Shown piece by piece: positions 17,517 through 27,900 of a stretch of DNA of 46,660 nt (within the stretch, counting starts at the first letter, position 1; every line of letters begins with the position of its first letter). The stretch is taken from contig JAPLFJ010000028.1 in assembly GCA_026390735.1 (NCBI GenBank), positions 1 to 46,660 of the forward strand, read 5' to 3'. Source of the DNA: Ignavibacteriota bacterium. Its GTDB lineage: Bacteria > Bacteroidota > Ignavibacteria > Tepidaquicellales > Tepidaquicellaceae. A program made the position numbers and the translations under genes. Below the pieces are notes generated by a model, which was not told the DNA's origin, searched no databases, and saw nothing but the letters and a program-made list of their open reading frames with translations.

Positions 17517-18246
17517 AACAATAACAGCAATAATTGTATTTCTGTTTGCGGGAAATATGTACGCGCAAAGAATTACTGATAACAGCAGTAATTTTAAGAT
17601 GACCGAATTAACAAATATGATGTTAAAGGATACAATAAAAGAAACTACAATAACAGAGAATACAGGAAATGTAAAATCTCCGGGGATATCCATTTTATTA
17701 TCTGTATTACTGCCTGGTGCAGGTCATTATTATGCAGGAAGAATGGACGTAGGTTCTTATTTTCTGGGAGCTGAAGTCGGTATGTGGCTTGGCTTGTTTG
17801 GAGTGAACTATTACGGGAACGCACTGAGGGATGATTCAAGGTCTTATGCTTCTGTCCATTCGGGGTTAAACAATAATGGCAAGGATGACGACTTCTATTC
17901 GAACGTCGGCAATTACCTGACTGTATATTCATACAACAATGAAAAATTACAGAGGGGTGAATACGATAAGTTATACGACATAAACACTCATTTCTGGAAC
18001 TGGGATTCTGCCAATGACCAGAGTGTGTTTGACCAGCAAAGAAAGAAAAGCGAAAGGACATATAACCTTAAGACTATTTTTATAACAGGAATGATAATTA
18101 ACAGAATAGTCAGCGGGTTAAGTGCATTAATACTCACTAACAAAGTCAACAACAGTGCAGGTTCAATAAAACTTAGCAGTGAAATGTTTTCAACACCAGG
18201 AAACACAATAGACGGAATCAAACTGAATTTCGTAAAGTCATTCTAA
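17506..18246 (+). CDS. Exported/membrane protein with PGAGHYYAG motif (DUF5683-like)
   Basis: A 246-aa protein with an N-terminal signal peptide (to about residue 21). A hydrophobic region (SPGISILLSVLLPGAGHYY, then YFLGAEVGMWLGLFGV) follows; the 'SP...LLPGAG..Y.G' pattern is common in small Bacteroidota envelope proteins annotated as DUF5683. A Tyr/Asn/Asp-rich stretch and a last hydrophobic segment (TIFITGMIINRIVSGLSALIL) complete it. It overlaps dsbD by 11 bases and is followed 4 bases later by truA, so it is translated as part of the operon. A paralogue with the same motif lies on the other side of truA. Function is unknown; envelope location is inferred. Confidence 0.75.
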   Translation: MINKTITAIIVFLFAGNMYAQRITDNSSNFKMTELTNMMLKDTIKETTITENTGNVKSPGISILLSVLLPGAGHYYAGRMDVGSYFLGAEVGMWLGLFGVNYYGNALRDDSRSYASVHSGLNNNGKDDDFYSNVGNYLTVYSYNNEKLQRGEYDKLYDINTHFWNWDSANDQSVFDQQRKKSERTYNLKTIFITGMIINRIVSGLSALILTNKVNNSAGSIKLSSEMFSTPGNTIDGIKLNFVKSF

Positions 18247-18250
18247 AAGA

Positions 18251-18994
18251 GTGAGCAAATACAATTATAAGTTAACGATTGAATACGACGGTAGTGATTA
18301 TTGCGGATGGCAGAGACAAAAAAGATTCAGGAATTCTATACAGGAAGTAATTGAAACAGGTTTAGAGAAGTTGCTTAAAGAAGAAATTAAGATTACAGGC
18401 GCCGGCAGGACAGATGCCGGCGTTCATGCTTATAATCAGACTGCTAACTTTAAGACAGACATCAAAATAGAAAATGTTGATAAGTTTTTGTATTCAGTTA
18501 ATTCCATCATACCAAAATCTATCACTATAAAATCTATAAAGAAAGTTAAGGACGATTTTCATTCTAGGTATTCAGCTAAGAAAAGAGAATATATATACAG
18601 GATAGTTACGAAAGATATTTCGATCGGAAGAAAATACTATCACAAATTAAATTACAAACTTGACTTTAAAATTATAGATGAATTTATTAAAATACTAAAA
18701 GGTTACAAGTCATACAGGTCGTTATGCAAGAATACCGAAGATAAGCATAATTTCTGCTGTGAAATGAAGAGTATAACGTACAGGCAAAACAAGAAAGAAG
18801 GAACCATAGAATTTAAGTTAGTTGCAGACAGGTATTTGCACTCCATGGTAAGGGCTTTAACAGGAACGTTGATAGACCTTGGAAGGAACAGAATAGGAAT
18901 AAAAGACACAATAACAAAATTTAACAGAGGAGAAAAAATCAAGGCTACATATCTACCTGCAAATGCATTATTTTTAAACAAAATCTACTATTAA
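18251..18994 (+). CDS. truA: tRNA pseudouridine(38-40) synthase TruA
   Basis: TruA isomerises uridines at positions 38-40 in the anticodon stem-loop of many tRNAs. The 247-aa protein contains the catalytic motif GAGRTDAGVHA with nucleophile Asp55, the N-terminal EYDGSDYCGWQRQ, and the C-terminal VRALTGTLIDLGR segment of the family. Length is normal. It starts with GTG at 18251, only 4 bases after the previous stop, and its TAA shares a base with the ATG of the next gene (TAATG), implying translational coupling. Confidence 0.96.
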   Translation: MSKYNYKLTIEYDGSDYCGWQRQKRFRNSIQEVIETGLEKLLKEEIKITGAGRTDAGVHAYNQTANFKTDIKIENVDKFLYSVNSIIPKSITIKSIKKVKDDFHSRYSAKKREYIYRIVTKDISIGRKYYHKLNYKLDFKIIDEFIKILKGYKSYRSLCKNTEDKHNFCCEMKSITYRQNKKEGTIEFKLVADRYLHSMVRALTGTLIDLGRNRIGIKDTITKFNRGEKIKATYLPANALFLNKIYY

Positions 18995-19884
18995 TGAAGA
19001 AAACAATAATTTTAATAACCATAGCATTATTTTCAGTTACCTGTACAAACCTGAAAGCACAGGACTTACCTGATAATCAGGCGAAAACCGATAAGAGCAA
19101 TTCTTACCTGAACATCAAGAGCAAACTGATTGATAAAGAACTCAATACTCAGGATTTAAATCTTAGGATATCAGATGTGGATTCAAGTAAACTAAAGAGT
19201 CCGATACTCGGTGCTGTTCTTTCAGCTGTTATCCCGGGTGCAGGTCAGTTTTACGGTAAGAACTATATTAAGACAGGAATATTTCTTGCGGTAGAAGCAG
19301 GGCTATGGGTTGTGTACGCAGTTTTTCAGGGTAAAGGTAATGACCAGACAACAACTTATCAGAACTATGCAAACGGAAACTGGGATATGAGAAGATATGC
19401 ACAATGGTTAAAAGACCAGTCATTTACAGGTTCACCCGGTATAGATATGAATTCAAATGACGTTACATTAAGGGCACAGATTAACGCCTGTGAAAGTGCA
19501 AGCGGATTTTCACATCAGTTACCCCCTCCCGGAGACCAGCAGTATTACGAAGTAATCGGTAAATATCAGACTTATATTGCCGGATGGTCAAGTGCAGTAG
19601 GACAGAATATTAATAAAACAAACTATGAGACTTATCATTTAACACAGGTAAGCGACTATATGGATTCAAGACAAACTGCCAATGACTATTACAACAAAGG
19701 TACAACAACTTTGATGGTAGTTCTGTTGAACCACCTTGCCTCAGCCGTGGATGGAGTTCTCACAGTAAACTCATACAACAATAAATACGTACTAAAGGGC
19801 GGCGTGAGTTTTGCCCCGATATATTCATACAAACTCGACAGAGCCGTCATCACACCTTTTGCTAATGTAAGTTTTACATTTTAA
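18994..19884 (+). CDS. Exported/membrane protein with PGAGQFYGK motif, paralogue of the gene before truA
   Basis: A 296-aa protein with a signal peptide (lipobox-like Cys17 at VTCTN is present, but cleavage after KAQ at about residue 23 is equally possible). The core SPILGAVLSAVIPGAGQFYG and a hydrophobic helix (GIFLAVEAGLWVVYAVF) match the arrangement of the gene at 17506, and both end in a hydrophobic segment (TLMVVLLNHLASAVDGVLT) plus a short beta-rich tail. The C-terminal residues PFANVSFTF resemble an outer-membrane terminal strand. It overlaps the truA stop by one base and precedes cdd by 3 bases. Function unknown. Confidence 0.75.
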   Translation: MKKTIILITIALFSVTCTNLKAQDLPDNQAKTDKSNSYLNIKSKLIDKELNTQDLNLRISDVDSSKLKSPILGAVLSAVIPGAGQFYGKNYIKTGIFLAVEAGLWVVYAVFQGKGNDQTTTYQNYANGNWDMRRYAQWLKDQSFTGSPGIDMNSNDVTLRAQINACESASGFSHQLPPPGDQQYYEVIGKYQTYIAGWSSAVGQNINKTNYETYHLTQVSDYMDSRQTANDYYNKGTTTLMVVLLNHLASAVDGVLTVNSYNNKYVLKGGVSFAPIYSYKLDRAVITPFANVSFTF

Positions 19885-19887
19885 ACC

Positions 19888-20274
19888 ATGTACGAAGAAT
19901 TAATTGAACAATCAATAAAAGCGAAGAAACTATCTCACTCCCCTTACTCAAAATTCAGGGTGGGGGTAGCTTTACTTACGAAAGATAACACAATATTTGC
20001 AGGAGCGAACGTAGAATGCTCATCATACGGACTGACTATATGTGCAGAAAGAGTTGCTGCCGTAAAAGCAATAACCGAAAGACACAAAGTCTTTAAGGCA
20101 GTTGCTATAGCATCTAGCGGCAAGGAGTTAGCATTTCCATGCGGTGCTTGCAGACAGTTCCTGTCTGAATTTTCAGAGAACATGGATGTTATTCTGGTGA
20201 AGTCTAAGAAGAATTATCAGATTTACAAGTTACAGAATTTATTTCCTCACAAATTTATATTTAAACTACAATAA
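19888..20274 (+). CDS. cdd: Cytidine deaminase
   Basis: A 128-aa zinc enzyme of pyrimidine salvage that converts cytidine and deoxycytidine to uridine and deoxyuridine. The zinc/proton-shuttle motif CAE is at 52-54 (Cys52, catalytic Glu54) and the second motif PCGACRQ supplies Cys85 and Cys88. The size matches the small homotetrameric type. It starts 3 bases after the previous stop and lies 18 bases before thymidine kinase, so these two salvage enzymes are co-transcribed. The C-terminal about 25 residues are less conserved. Confidence 0.95.
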   Translation: MYEELIEQSIKAKKLSHSPYSKFRVGVALLTKDNTIFAGANVECSSYGLTICAERVAAVKAITERHKVFKAVAIASSGKELAFPCGACRQFLSEFSENMDVILVKSKKNYQIYKLQNLFPHKFIFKLQ

Positions 20275-20292
20275 CAGGAAAGGGTTTTTAAA

Positions 20293-20871
20293 ATGGATAT
20301 GAATGAACATCTCCAGATAAGAACATTTAAGAAGACAGGTCATCTTGAAGTGATATGCGGGTCTATGTTTTCGGGGAAGACTGAAGAGTTAATCCGCAGA
20401 ATAAGGCGTGCAGAAATTGCGAGGCAGAGAGTGAAAGTATTCAAGCCAAAGATTGACAACAGGTACAGCGAGTTTTCAATAGTCTCACACAGCGAGCAGT
20501 CTTATCCTTCCGAAGTGATTGAAAACGCTGAAGAGATGCTGGAGAAGAGTTTTGATGCTGAAGTAATTGGCGTGGATGAAGCACAGTTCTTTGAGAACAA
20601 CCTTGTTCAGGTATGTCAGTCGTTAGCAGATGCAGGCAGACGGGTAATAGTAGCAGGCCTTGACCAGGATTACAGGGCATTTCCTTTCGAACCAATGCCG
20701 CAGCTTTTAGCCGTTGCAGAATACATTACAAAGACAATGGCAATTTGTGTTATATGCGGAGCACCTGCAAACAGAACGCAAAGAGTATCAAAAGAATCTG
20801 ACAGAGTACTTGTTGGCGGAGAGAATCATTATGAAGCCCGCTGCAGATTACATCACGTAGTACAGGAATAA
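20293..20871 (+). CDS. tdk: Thymidine kinase (type II, TK1-like)
   Basis: The enzyme phosphorylates thymidine to dTMP. The 192-aa protein has the P-loop GSMFSGKTEE (about 23-32), the Walker-B-like VDEAQFF at 94-100 with the catalytic Glu96, the lasso region, and a C-terminal zinc knuckle using Cys152, Cys155, Cys184 and a final His (CRLHH). It is of normal bacterial length. An AGGAAAGGG stretch precedes the ATG. It is placed between cdd and a nucleoside-binding lipoprotein gene, which supports a pyrimidine-salvage cluster. Confidence 0.96.
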   Translation: MDMNEHLQIRTFKKTGHLEVICGSMFSGKTEELIRRIRRAEIARQRVKVFKPKIDNRYSEFSIVSHSEQSYPSEVIENAEEMLEKSFDAEVIGVDEAQFFENNLVQVCQSLADAGRRVIVAGLDQDYRAFPFEPMPQLLAVAEYITKTMAICVICGAPANRTQRVSKESDRVLVGGENHYEARCRLHHVVQE

Positions 20872-20896
20872 CAAAGAAATCAGAATATATTAATCC

Positions 20897-21919
20897 ATGA
20901 AAAAATTATTAGTAATAGCAGTATTATTGATAACAATATCAATATCTGCATGCAAGAAAAGTCAGGAAGTAAGCCAGTCCCCTGCCGACAAATCAAAGTT
21001 TAAAGTCGGTTTAGTATTTGATGTAGGAGGAAGAGGAGACAAATCTTTTAATGATGCTGCGCATAACGGATTAGAGAAAGCAAAAAAGGAATTCGGGATT
21101 GAATACGAAGAAATCGATCCGGGCGACGGAGCAGACAGAGAATCTGCATTAAGGAAACTTGCAAGCAATCCTGAGATTACGATGATATTCGGAGTTGGAT
21201 TTATTTTCACTGAAGACATAACAAAAATGGCGATAGATTTCCCGAAGAAGAAGTTTGCCTGTGTGGATTATTCAGTAAATCCACAGACGAAGATTCCTGA
21301 TAATCTTGTTGCACTTGAGTTTAAAGAAGAAGAAGGTTCATTTTTAGTAGGAGTATTAGCCGCTTTAACTACCAAGACAAACACTATAGGATTTATAGGT
21401 GGAATGGAATCATCATTAATAAGAAAATTTGAAAAGGGATTCACTCAGGGTGCAAAGTTTATAAACCCTGATATAAAAGTACTGGTCACTTACGTAAGTG
21501 TTACAGGAGAAGGGTTTAAGAATCCCGGTAAGGCAGAAGAAATTGCGATAAGCCAGTATTCGAAGGGAGCAGACATAATTTATCATGCTTCAGGTTTATC
21601 AGGAATAGGACTATTCAAAGCTGCGAAGGAGAACAAGAAATTAGCAATCGGTGTTGATATGGACCAGTACAAAGAGGCAGAAGGTTTTGTTTTAACGAGT
21701 ATGATAAAGATAGTTGACGAAGTTATATATCAAACCATCTCAGATTACAGAACCGGGACTTTCAAGAATGGAATAAAGTCACTTGGACTGAAAGAAAAAG
21801 GTGTTGGGTTTGTTTATGACAATAACAATAAAGCTTTAATACTCCCCGCCCATAAGGATAAACTTGACGAGATTACCAAAAAGATTATTTCAGGTGAAAT
21901 TAAAGTCAGTGCCGAGTAG
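20897..21919 (+). CDS. BMP/PnrA-family nucleoside-binding lipoprotein
   Basis: A 340-aa ABC-transporter substrate-binding lipoprotein of the basic membrane protein family (Med/BmpA/PnrA), which in characterised members binds purine or other nucleosides. The signal peptide ends in a lipobox with Cys19 (ISISAC). Family motifs include GLVFDVGGRGDKSFNDAA, GFIGGMESSLI, and GVDMDQY near the C-terminal third. It is the last gene of the dsbD operon, 25 bases after tdk, and a terminator follows. No permease or ATPase genes are in the window, so it must work with a transporter encoded elsewhere or act alone as a sensor. Ligand identity (pyrimidine here?) is inferred only from the neighbours. Confidence 0.92.
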   Translation: MKKLLVIAVLLITISISACKKSQEVSQSPADKSKFKVGLVFDVGGRGDKSFNDAAHNGLEKAKKEFGIEYEEIDPGDGADRESALRKLASNPEITMIFGVGFIFTEDITKMAIDFPKKKFACVDYSVNPQTKIPDNLVALEFKEEEGSFLVGVLAALTTKTNTIGFIGGMESSLIRKFEKGFTQGAKFINPDIKVLVTYVSVTGEGFKNPGKAEEIAISQYSKGADIIYHASGLSGIGLFKAAKENKKLAIGVDMDQYKEAEGFVLTSMIKIVDEVIYQTISDYRTGTFKNGIKSLGLKEKGVGFVYDNNNKALILPAHKDKLDEITKKIISGEIKVSAE

Positions 21920-21940
21920 GAATTAATAATTATTTTGAAG

Positions 21941-21975
21941 AGCCGTTATCACATAAGTGGTGACGGCTTTTTTAT
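21941..21975 (+). terminator. Strong Rho-independent terminator of the dsbD-tdk-bmp operon
   Basis: A 12-bp stem (one G-T type mismatch allowed) starting AGCCGTTATCAC with a 4-base loop, followed by seven T. It lies 21 bases after the lipoprotein stop and just beyond the stop of the convergent sprA gene, so it may serve both. Confidence 0.88.
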
Positions 21976-21981
21976 TTGCGT

Positions 21982-24900
21982 CTACTGAATAGTTACTCTG
22001 ACGTTCAAACCACCTTCATTAGTAGTTCTTGGCTGTGTGGTAGCATTACCAGCAGTCGGTTCGGATTTACTGTATTTGTAGAACACCATTAACTGAACCT
22101 TTGAACTCAAAGAATAAGAAACAGAAGGATTGAATGATGTTACGGTAGAACCTGCACCGTCCAGTTTTTCCTTTCCTAAGAGCGGAGTAAACCTCCAATC
22201 AATAGGCTGGTTGACGTTCTTCGAGATTGTAAGCGAGAATGTAATATCATTTTTTAGTGAAAGACCGAAAAGAGGAATATCAAAACCTGATTTAGCATAG
22301 TTAGCGGTAAGGCTCCAGTCGCTTGTTTTATTTTCCTGAATTAAATTACTCGAAGGAGTAAGGATATTACTCGTAGAAGAATTAATCCTTAAATTCGCAG
22401 TCATATTGCCGCCGAATATAGGTTTGAAAGTAACGTTCAGTCCTATCAGAGGATTAAATGACTGAGTAACAGACTGTCTCTGTATAACAACCTGATTGGA
22501 TGCATCATTAAAGGATGCTTCTGAATACTCTGAAGTAAATGTATTTTCAATCGACACTGTTGAAGCAAACTCCGAGAACAAGGGCAGTTTTTCCAATCCT
22601 GACACTGTAAGGTTCCAGTTCGGGAACGGGAATGAAGCAAGACTGCTCTTAAAAGCCGAAGTAATATTCGTAACATTATCAAAGGCATTATCCGAAGGTG
22701 AGAAATTAAAATTATCCATATTGCCTGCAAAGAACATACTGTATCCGTCAGTTTTATTACTGCTTCTGTTTACTGCAGCACCCAGAGCACCGGACTCCTC
22801 AGTAACGAATGTCCCTGAATTATTAAATCCCCACAACTTCTTAAACGACAGATTCATCCTGATATTCTGCGGCAATATAGGAGATATAGTTGTATTAAAC
22901 GTTACATTATTTGAAAGATTATAGACATCTGTTATGTTAAGATATGGCACACGCTTACCCGGGTATCTGTCTAACCCAAGTTGATACATTCTGGACGGTC
23001 CATACTCCTCAACAGTCTTTAAAGCCAGCCAGAAATTACCCAGTCCGGGACGACCTATAACACCAGGGTTAACAACAGAGTTAGTCTGATTGAAATTAAC
23101 CGAAATCAAATCAGGAATAAAAGTCCCGAGAACTTTCATTATATCACCAAACTTTATTTTATCATCAAACTCACTTGCAGCATTTAATCTGTTCGGAATA
23201 TTCCTGTACCCGCTTGAATTTTTCGGTATACCAAAAGTATTTAAAATTTCATTGAATTTAAACGTGGCACCTGTAGTAAAAGTGTTAGCAAAACCAACGT
23301 TATACCCGATATTTTGTGTTGAGTTTGGGTTAGTCCATGCATAGGTAACATTATAATTCATGTTAACATCCAGAAACTTATTAATAACAGGAATATTAAA
23401 CTTAGGATTAAAAGTAGTTGACTGCTGGAAATCCAGGTCTTTACCGAAATTTATCAGGCCTTCGTTAAGGAAGATATCGCTAAGAACCTGCTTCTCGGTT
23501 CTTTGTGTCCTCAAAGAATCCTTGTTAGTTTCATAATCAGTAAGGTCAGACCCGATTTTAAAATTATAAGTTCCTGTCATATCTACAATCCAGTTTTCAA
23601 TAAACTTCCAGTTAAAGCCGAACCCCCTGTTTGCCCTGAACAGTCTGCTGACAGGGTCATCCTGCAGAAGCAGTCTTTGCTTTGATTCATTATGAGTTCT
23701 CGTGAAATCCATAGAGGCATTAAAGTTTGAACTGAATGCAGGCACGAAAGGAATTAACGGGAAGAACAGATAAATCTTCGCATCCTTATACTGTTCACCG
23801 AGGTTCACAAGATTATTCAGATGCAGATTAAGAATTTCCGATAATCTGAAATCAGTATTATAGTTTAAACTACCGTTGACGTTATAGTCAGATTTATTTT
23901 CAAAAGTAAAATCTCTCTGCGAGCCGAAAGAGCCTGAGAAATTAACAGAGAAAGCATTCAAAACTGTTCTTGTGACAATATTATTTCCCGGGAATTTGAA
24001 TGCCATACCAGTAACGGAAATATCATTTCTTACGATTAAGGTTTGAGTAGACTTAATAAAATCCTCTCTGGATTTCGTAGCAAAAGCAGGATCATTTGTT
24101 TTAGCAAGAACCTGTTTATACTTTTCATCTGCGGCGCTTTCCAGGTCGATATCAGAGCCAGGATAATATTTCGGATTAATCATACTCTCGCTATGCCTGA
24201 AAGTTACAGGAAAGTTCAGGAAATCTTTCCATTCAGGAGAGAGAACAGACGCGAGGAAATTATTAACCAGTTTATGCGCGTTAACTGATAATCCCATATC
24301 CCAGTTCTGGCCTGTATTACGTGAACCGGCACGCGTATCCAGTGAGTGGAAATTAGGATCTATTTTAGACATATTAAAACTCAAGTTAGCAAAGTCTGCA
24401 ATTTTAAGACTTGTGTTAACGTTATAAGCATAGCCGTTATCGTCATTTACTTTCAGAACACGGACTTCGTTAAACCATACGCTTCCTGAAATAGTAGAAT
24501 TCATACCTGAACGGTTTTTCTCAACACCGAGAGTAAATTCACGTATAGCATTCAAAGCCGGAGTCCCCCTTACCCTGTAGTACGAACCAGGAGGACCATT
24601 AGGGACAGGCATATCAACAACCTGATTAGCAGAGTCACGTGATATTTTCAGACTCGTTAGATCAGAGAACACAATAGAGACCTCATTTAATGAATTCCAT
24701 GGCTGTCCAGGGCGAACGTCGGGATGTATAGGAGCCCTGTACTCATAAAAATTTGTAGAGTCAGAGCCAAACCTTACAACCATTGTAGCATCATAAATAT
24801 ACTGATTTGTGTAATTAAAACTCGGATCACCGTTAACGAACAGTTTCATCATTTTATAATTAAACAAATCAAGAATCTGGCTTCTGTAATCTTTTACTGC

Positions 24901-27900
24901 AATCTTCTGCTGACCTACGACTAAGTTATTGAATGAAAGAGCAAGAGACTGTTCGTTTGATTTTGTATTAACACCATTTGTATTACGGACAGTCTGTCTT
25001 AAAATATCACCCGCAACGGGACTCATATAAATCTGTGAATTTTCTTCAATACTTACTACAGAGATATTATAAGTTGTATCGATTTTATTTGGTTTAAACC
25101 ACTGGTTACCAACTAAGTTAAAATCAATAAGTCCAAGTCTTACTTTGCCATCAAGACCTTTAATCCAGACTCTTACATATCTAACGTTGTTCAAAGTTGC
25201 AACCTGGTCACCGATACTTTGCTTGAATTCAGAAAGAGGTATTCTGTACTGGAACCAACCGCTACCCGGAGCACCGCGTCCTGAAATCATTTTATTGTTT
25301 GTTGTATCAAGACTAACATAATACTCATAATACTTATTCGCCTTATCGAGAACACCGTTACCGTCAAGGTCTTCAGTATCAGGGCGGCTGAATCCTTCAA
25401 TCGACCTGTTATTTTCCGTACCGTTAACAAGGTCGATATTAATAATATTAGAGTTTGAGTTATTATCACCAGCAGGGTCAACACTACCGCCGTGAGTCGC
25501 GGAATATGTGGGCATATCATAATTAGTACCGTTTTTAGCATTATAAAGGGCCAACTCTTCAACGTCGTATAAAAAATCAAGACCCCTGTCTTCAAAGGGA
25601 TTCTGGTCCTGCAAAGTACCATTATTGTTAAAGTCTTCAGTATTAAGTGTACCGTTTGGAATAGCGTCTTCAGAAATAAGACCAAGATCGACATACAGTT
25701 TCGCATTCTGCAGACCAACATTATCATAGTTTTCAATTCTCATATTGAATTCTATGAAATTAATATTTTCATTAATAAGGTCAGGTGAAGTAGTATTCAT
25801 ATACTTCATAATACCGTTCCATTTGGTTTGGCGGTTGCTCAGTGTATCGAACCCAATTTCCTTATAGTTGTAAGTACCGCGCTTTGATGGATCGAAATTC
25901 ATATAGAAAGGCGAGAGCCTGTCCTGCCCTGCCTGTACGTCCCTTAACGGATATACAGCCTTAACTTCAACATCATTCGGAAGAGTGTACCACTTAAGAC
26001 TTGCTCTTCTGTCCTGCATTATGGAATCAGCAACAGGAGGAAAAAGCACAGGAACCGAAGAGATTGACCAGGACTGATAATTTGTTCCGAGAGAAATAAT
26101 TTTCTTAGCACCTTCCATATCATCGATGTAGGCAATAGCCTCATTATTATCGGAAGGGATAGCACTCTTTTTAGTATTCGGGTCAGGAGTTAAATAAGCA
26201 ATTTCACCTCTCAGCGACAGAATAGATTCTTCTTTTGTATTAAATCCCGGTAGAAGGTTTATAGCTTTGGTCAGGAAATTTGGTTTAAACTCAGTTGTAA
26301 GGTCAGCACCGAACATAGAGTTATTCGTAGGTTCCTCACCTATTCTCACTTTGTCGTTAAGTGTTTCCTGAACAAGGTTAACGAAAGTAAATCCAAGGTT
26401 AGTTTTATCGTTAATTTTATAGTCACCTCTGAGACCTATAAAAGTCTTGGAAGCAAGAGAAAACAAATCATTAGACTCATATGTAATTCTAAGGTCTTTG
26501 GAAGTAAGAGCAGCACCATTCCTGATAATAACAACACCTGTTGTATAATCACAGGAATAATCTACATTTTCAGTAAGTTTACTTTGTCCGAGGAAAACAG
26601 CCACACTACCCTGAACAACATTCAGTCCAAGGTTGAATGAATTACTGATACCGGATTCACCTTTTGCGCTTCCTTTAATTACATAGAGGTTAGCCTTAGG
26701 TGATTGCTGGGAATTAGTTTTCTTTTGAGTGTATATTTCAGTGAACTGGTACGTAGTATCTGCACCTGCAATTCTTATGTTATCAGAAAACGGTCTCAGG
26801 TTCGGGAATATGATATCACCTGATTCAGTGAGTATAGTTCTACCAGTTAAAAAATCAAAGACACCATCGGGTGCAAACTTTGTATTCTTACCTGCGTACC
26901 TGTCGATATTTAAAATAGTAGAAAGCGATAAACTGTTATTTAAGTTAAGGATATTCTTCTGATAAACGTTATTATTGTTGTACAACGCATCCAGAACAAA
27001 ACCATCTTCCATAATTCTTGAAACAGGAAGCCGGTAAATATTCTTCATTTTCAGCTCCCAGGCAAGAGGAGTTAAAACAGGGTCGGGAGTATCAACTTTA
27101 ATTAATTTCAGAATAAGCGTATCATTACCATTTGACTCACCAGCCCTGGTACCTTTACCGTAGATCTCGTCCTGATATGTATTATAAACCACACCAACAT
27201 AATAGGTTTCCGGAACACTTAGTTTCAGACTGACAAATCCTGCAAATTCATCTACACGATATTCATTCTCTTCAAGTTTTCTGAAATAACCTGCAAATTT
27301 ATCACCAATAACTGAAACAGGATTTTTGATAGAATCAGGATAACCAGCAACAGGGCGGGGGCCCAGCATTACTTTACCGACTGCGAATCTTTTTTTAGAT
27401 TCCGTAACCTGACACTGAATCCAGACTTCAAAATTATTGTTTGCAAGGTTGAGTCTGTTCAGATTAACAGACGGAGAATACTGTTTGCCCAGAGTATCGT
27501 TGTATACTTCATTAAAAGAACTCTTGTATACAGTATCGATAAAATAATGACTGTCGGAATAATCCCAGACACTAATCTGAAAATTCTGATCCTGTACACC
27601 CTGCGAGAATGTTTTTTCTTCCTGCTTACTTTTCTTCTGAGATACGACGGACGATAGAGTTAATGGCCCGAGTTTAAATTCACCACGGATACCGAAAAGT
27701 GCCTGAGTTGACTGAATCAAAGATGACTTCGTATCGAGAGAAACATTACCTGCCTCGATTTTCTGAATAACCTCATCGGCATATCCTGTGTACTTAAGTT
27801 TTAACTGGTTCTCAAAATCAAAGACACGTTGTGTATTCCAGTCGGCATCGATGGTAAGTTTATCTCCGATAGAACCTTTAGCAGTCACCTGTACTTCCTG

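Noticed and set aside
18397-18424. GC-rich inverted repeat inside truA
   Set aside because: It covers the codons for the invariant GAGRTDAGVH motif, so protein constraint explains it.
22446-25736. Open frames of 94 and 149 aa inside sprA in another frame
   Set aside because: Shadow frames of a clearly coding gene; composition is unlike a real protein.
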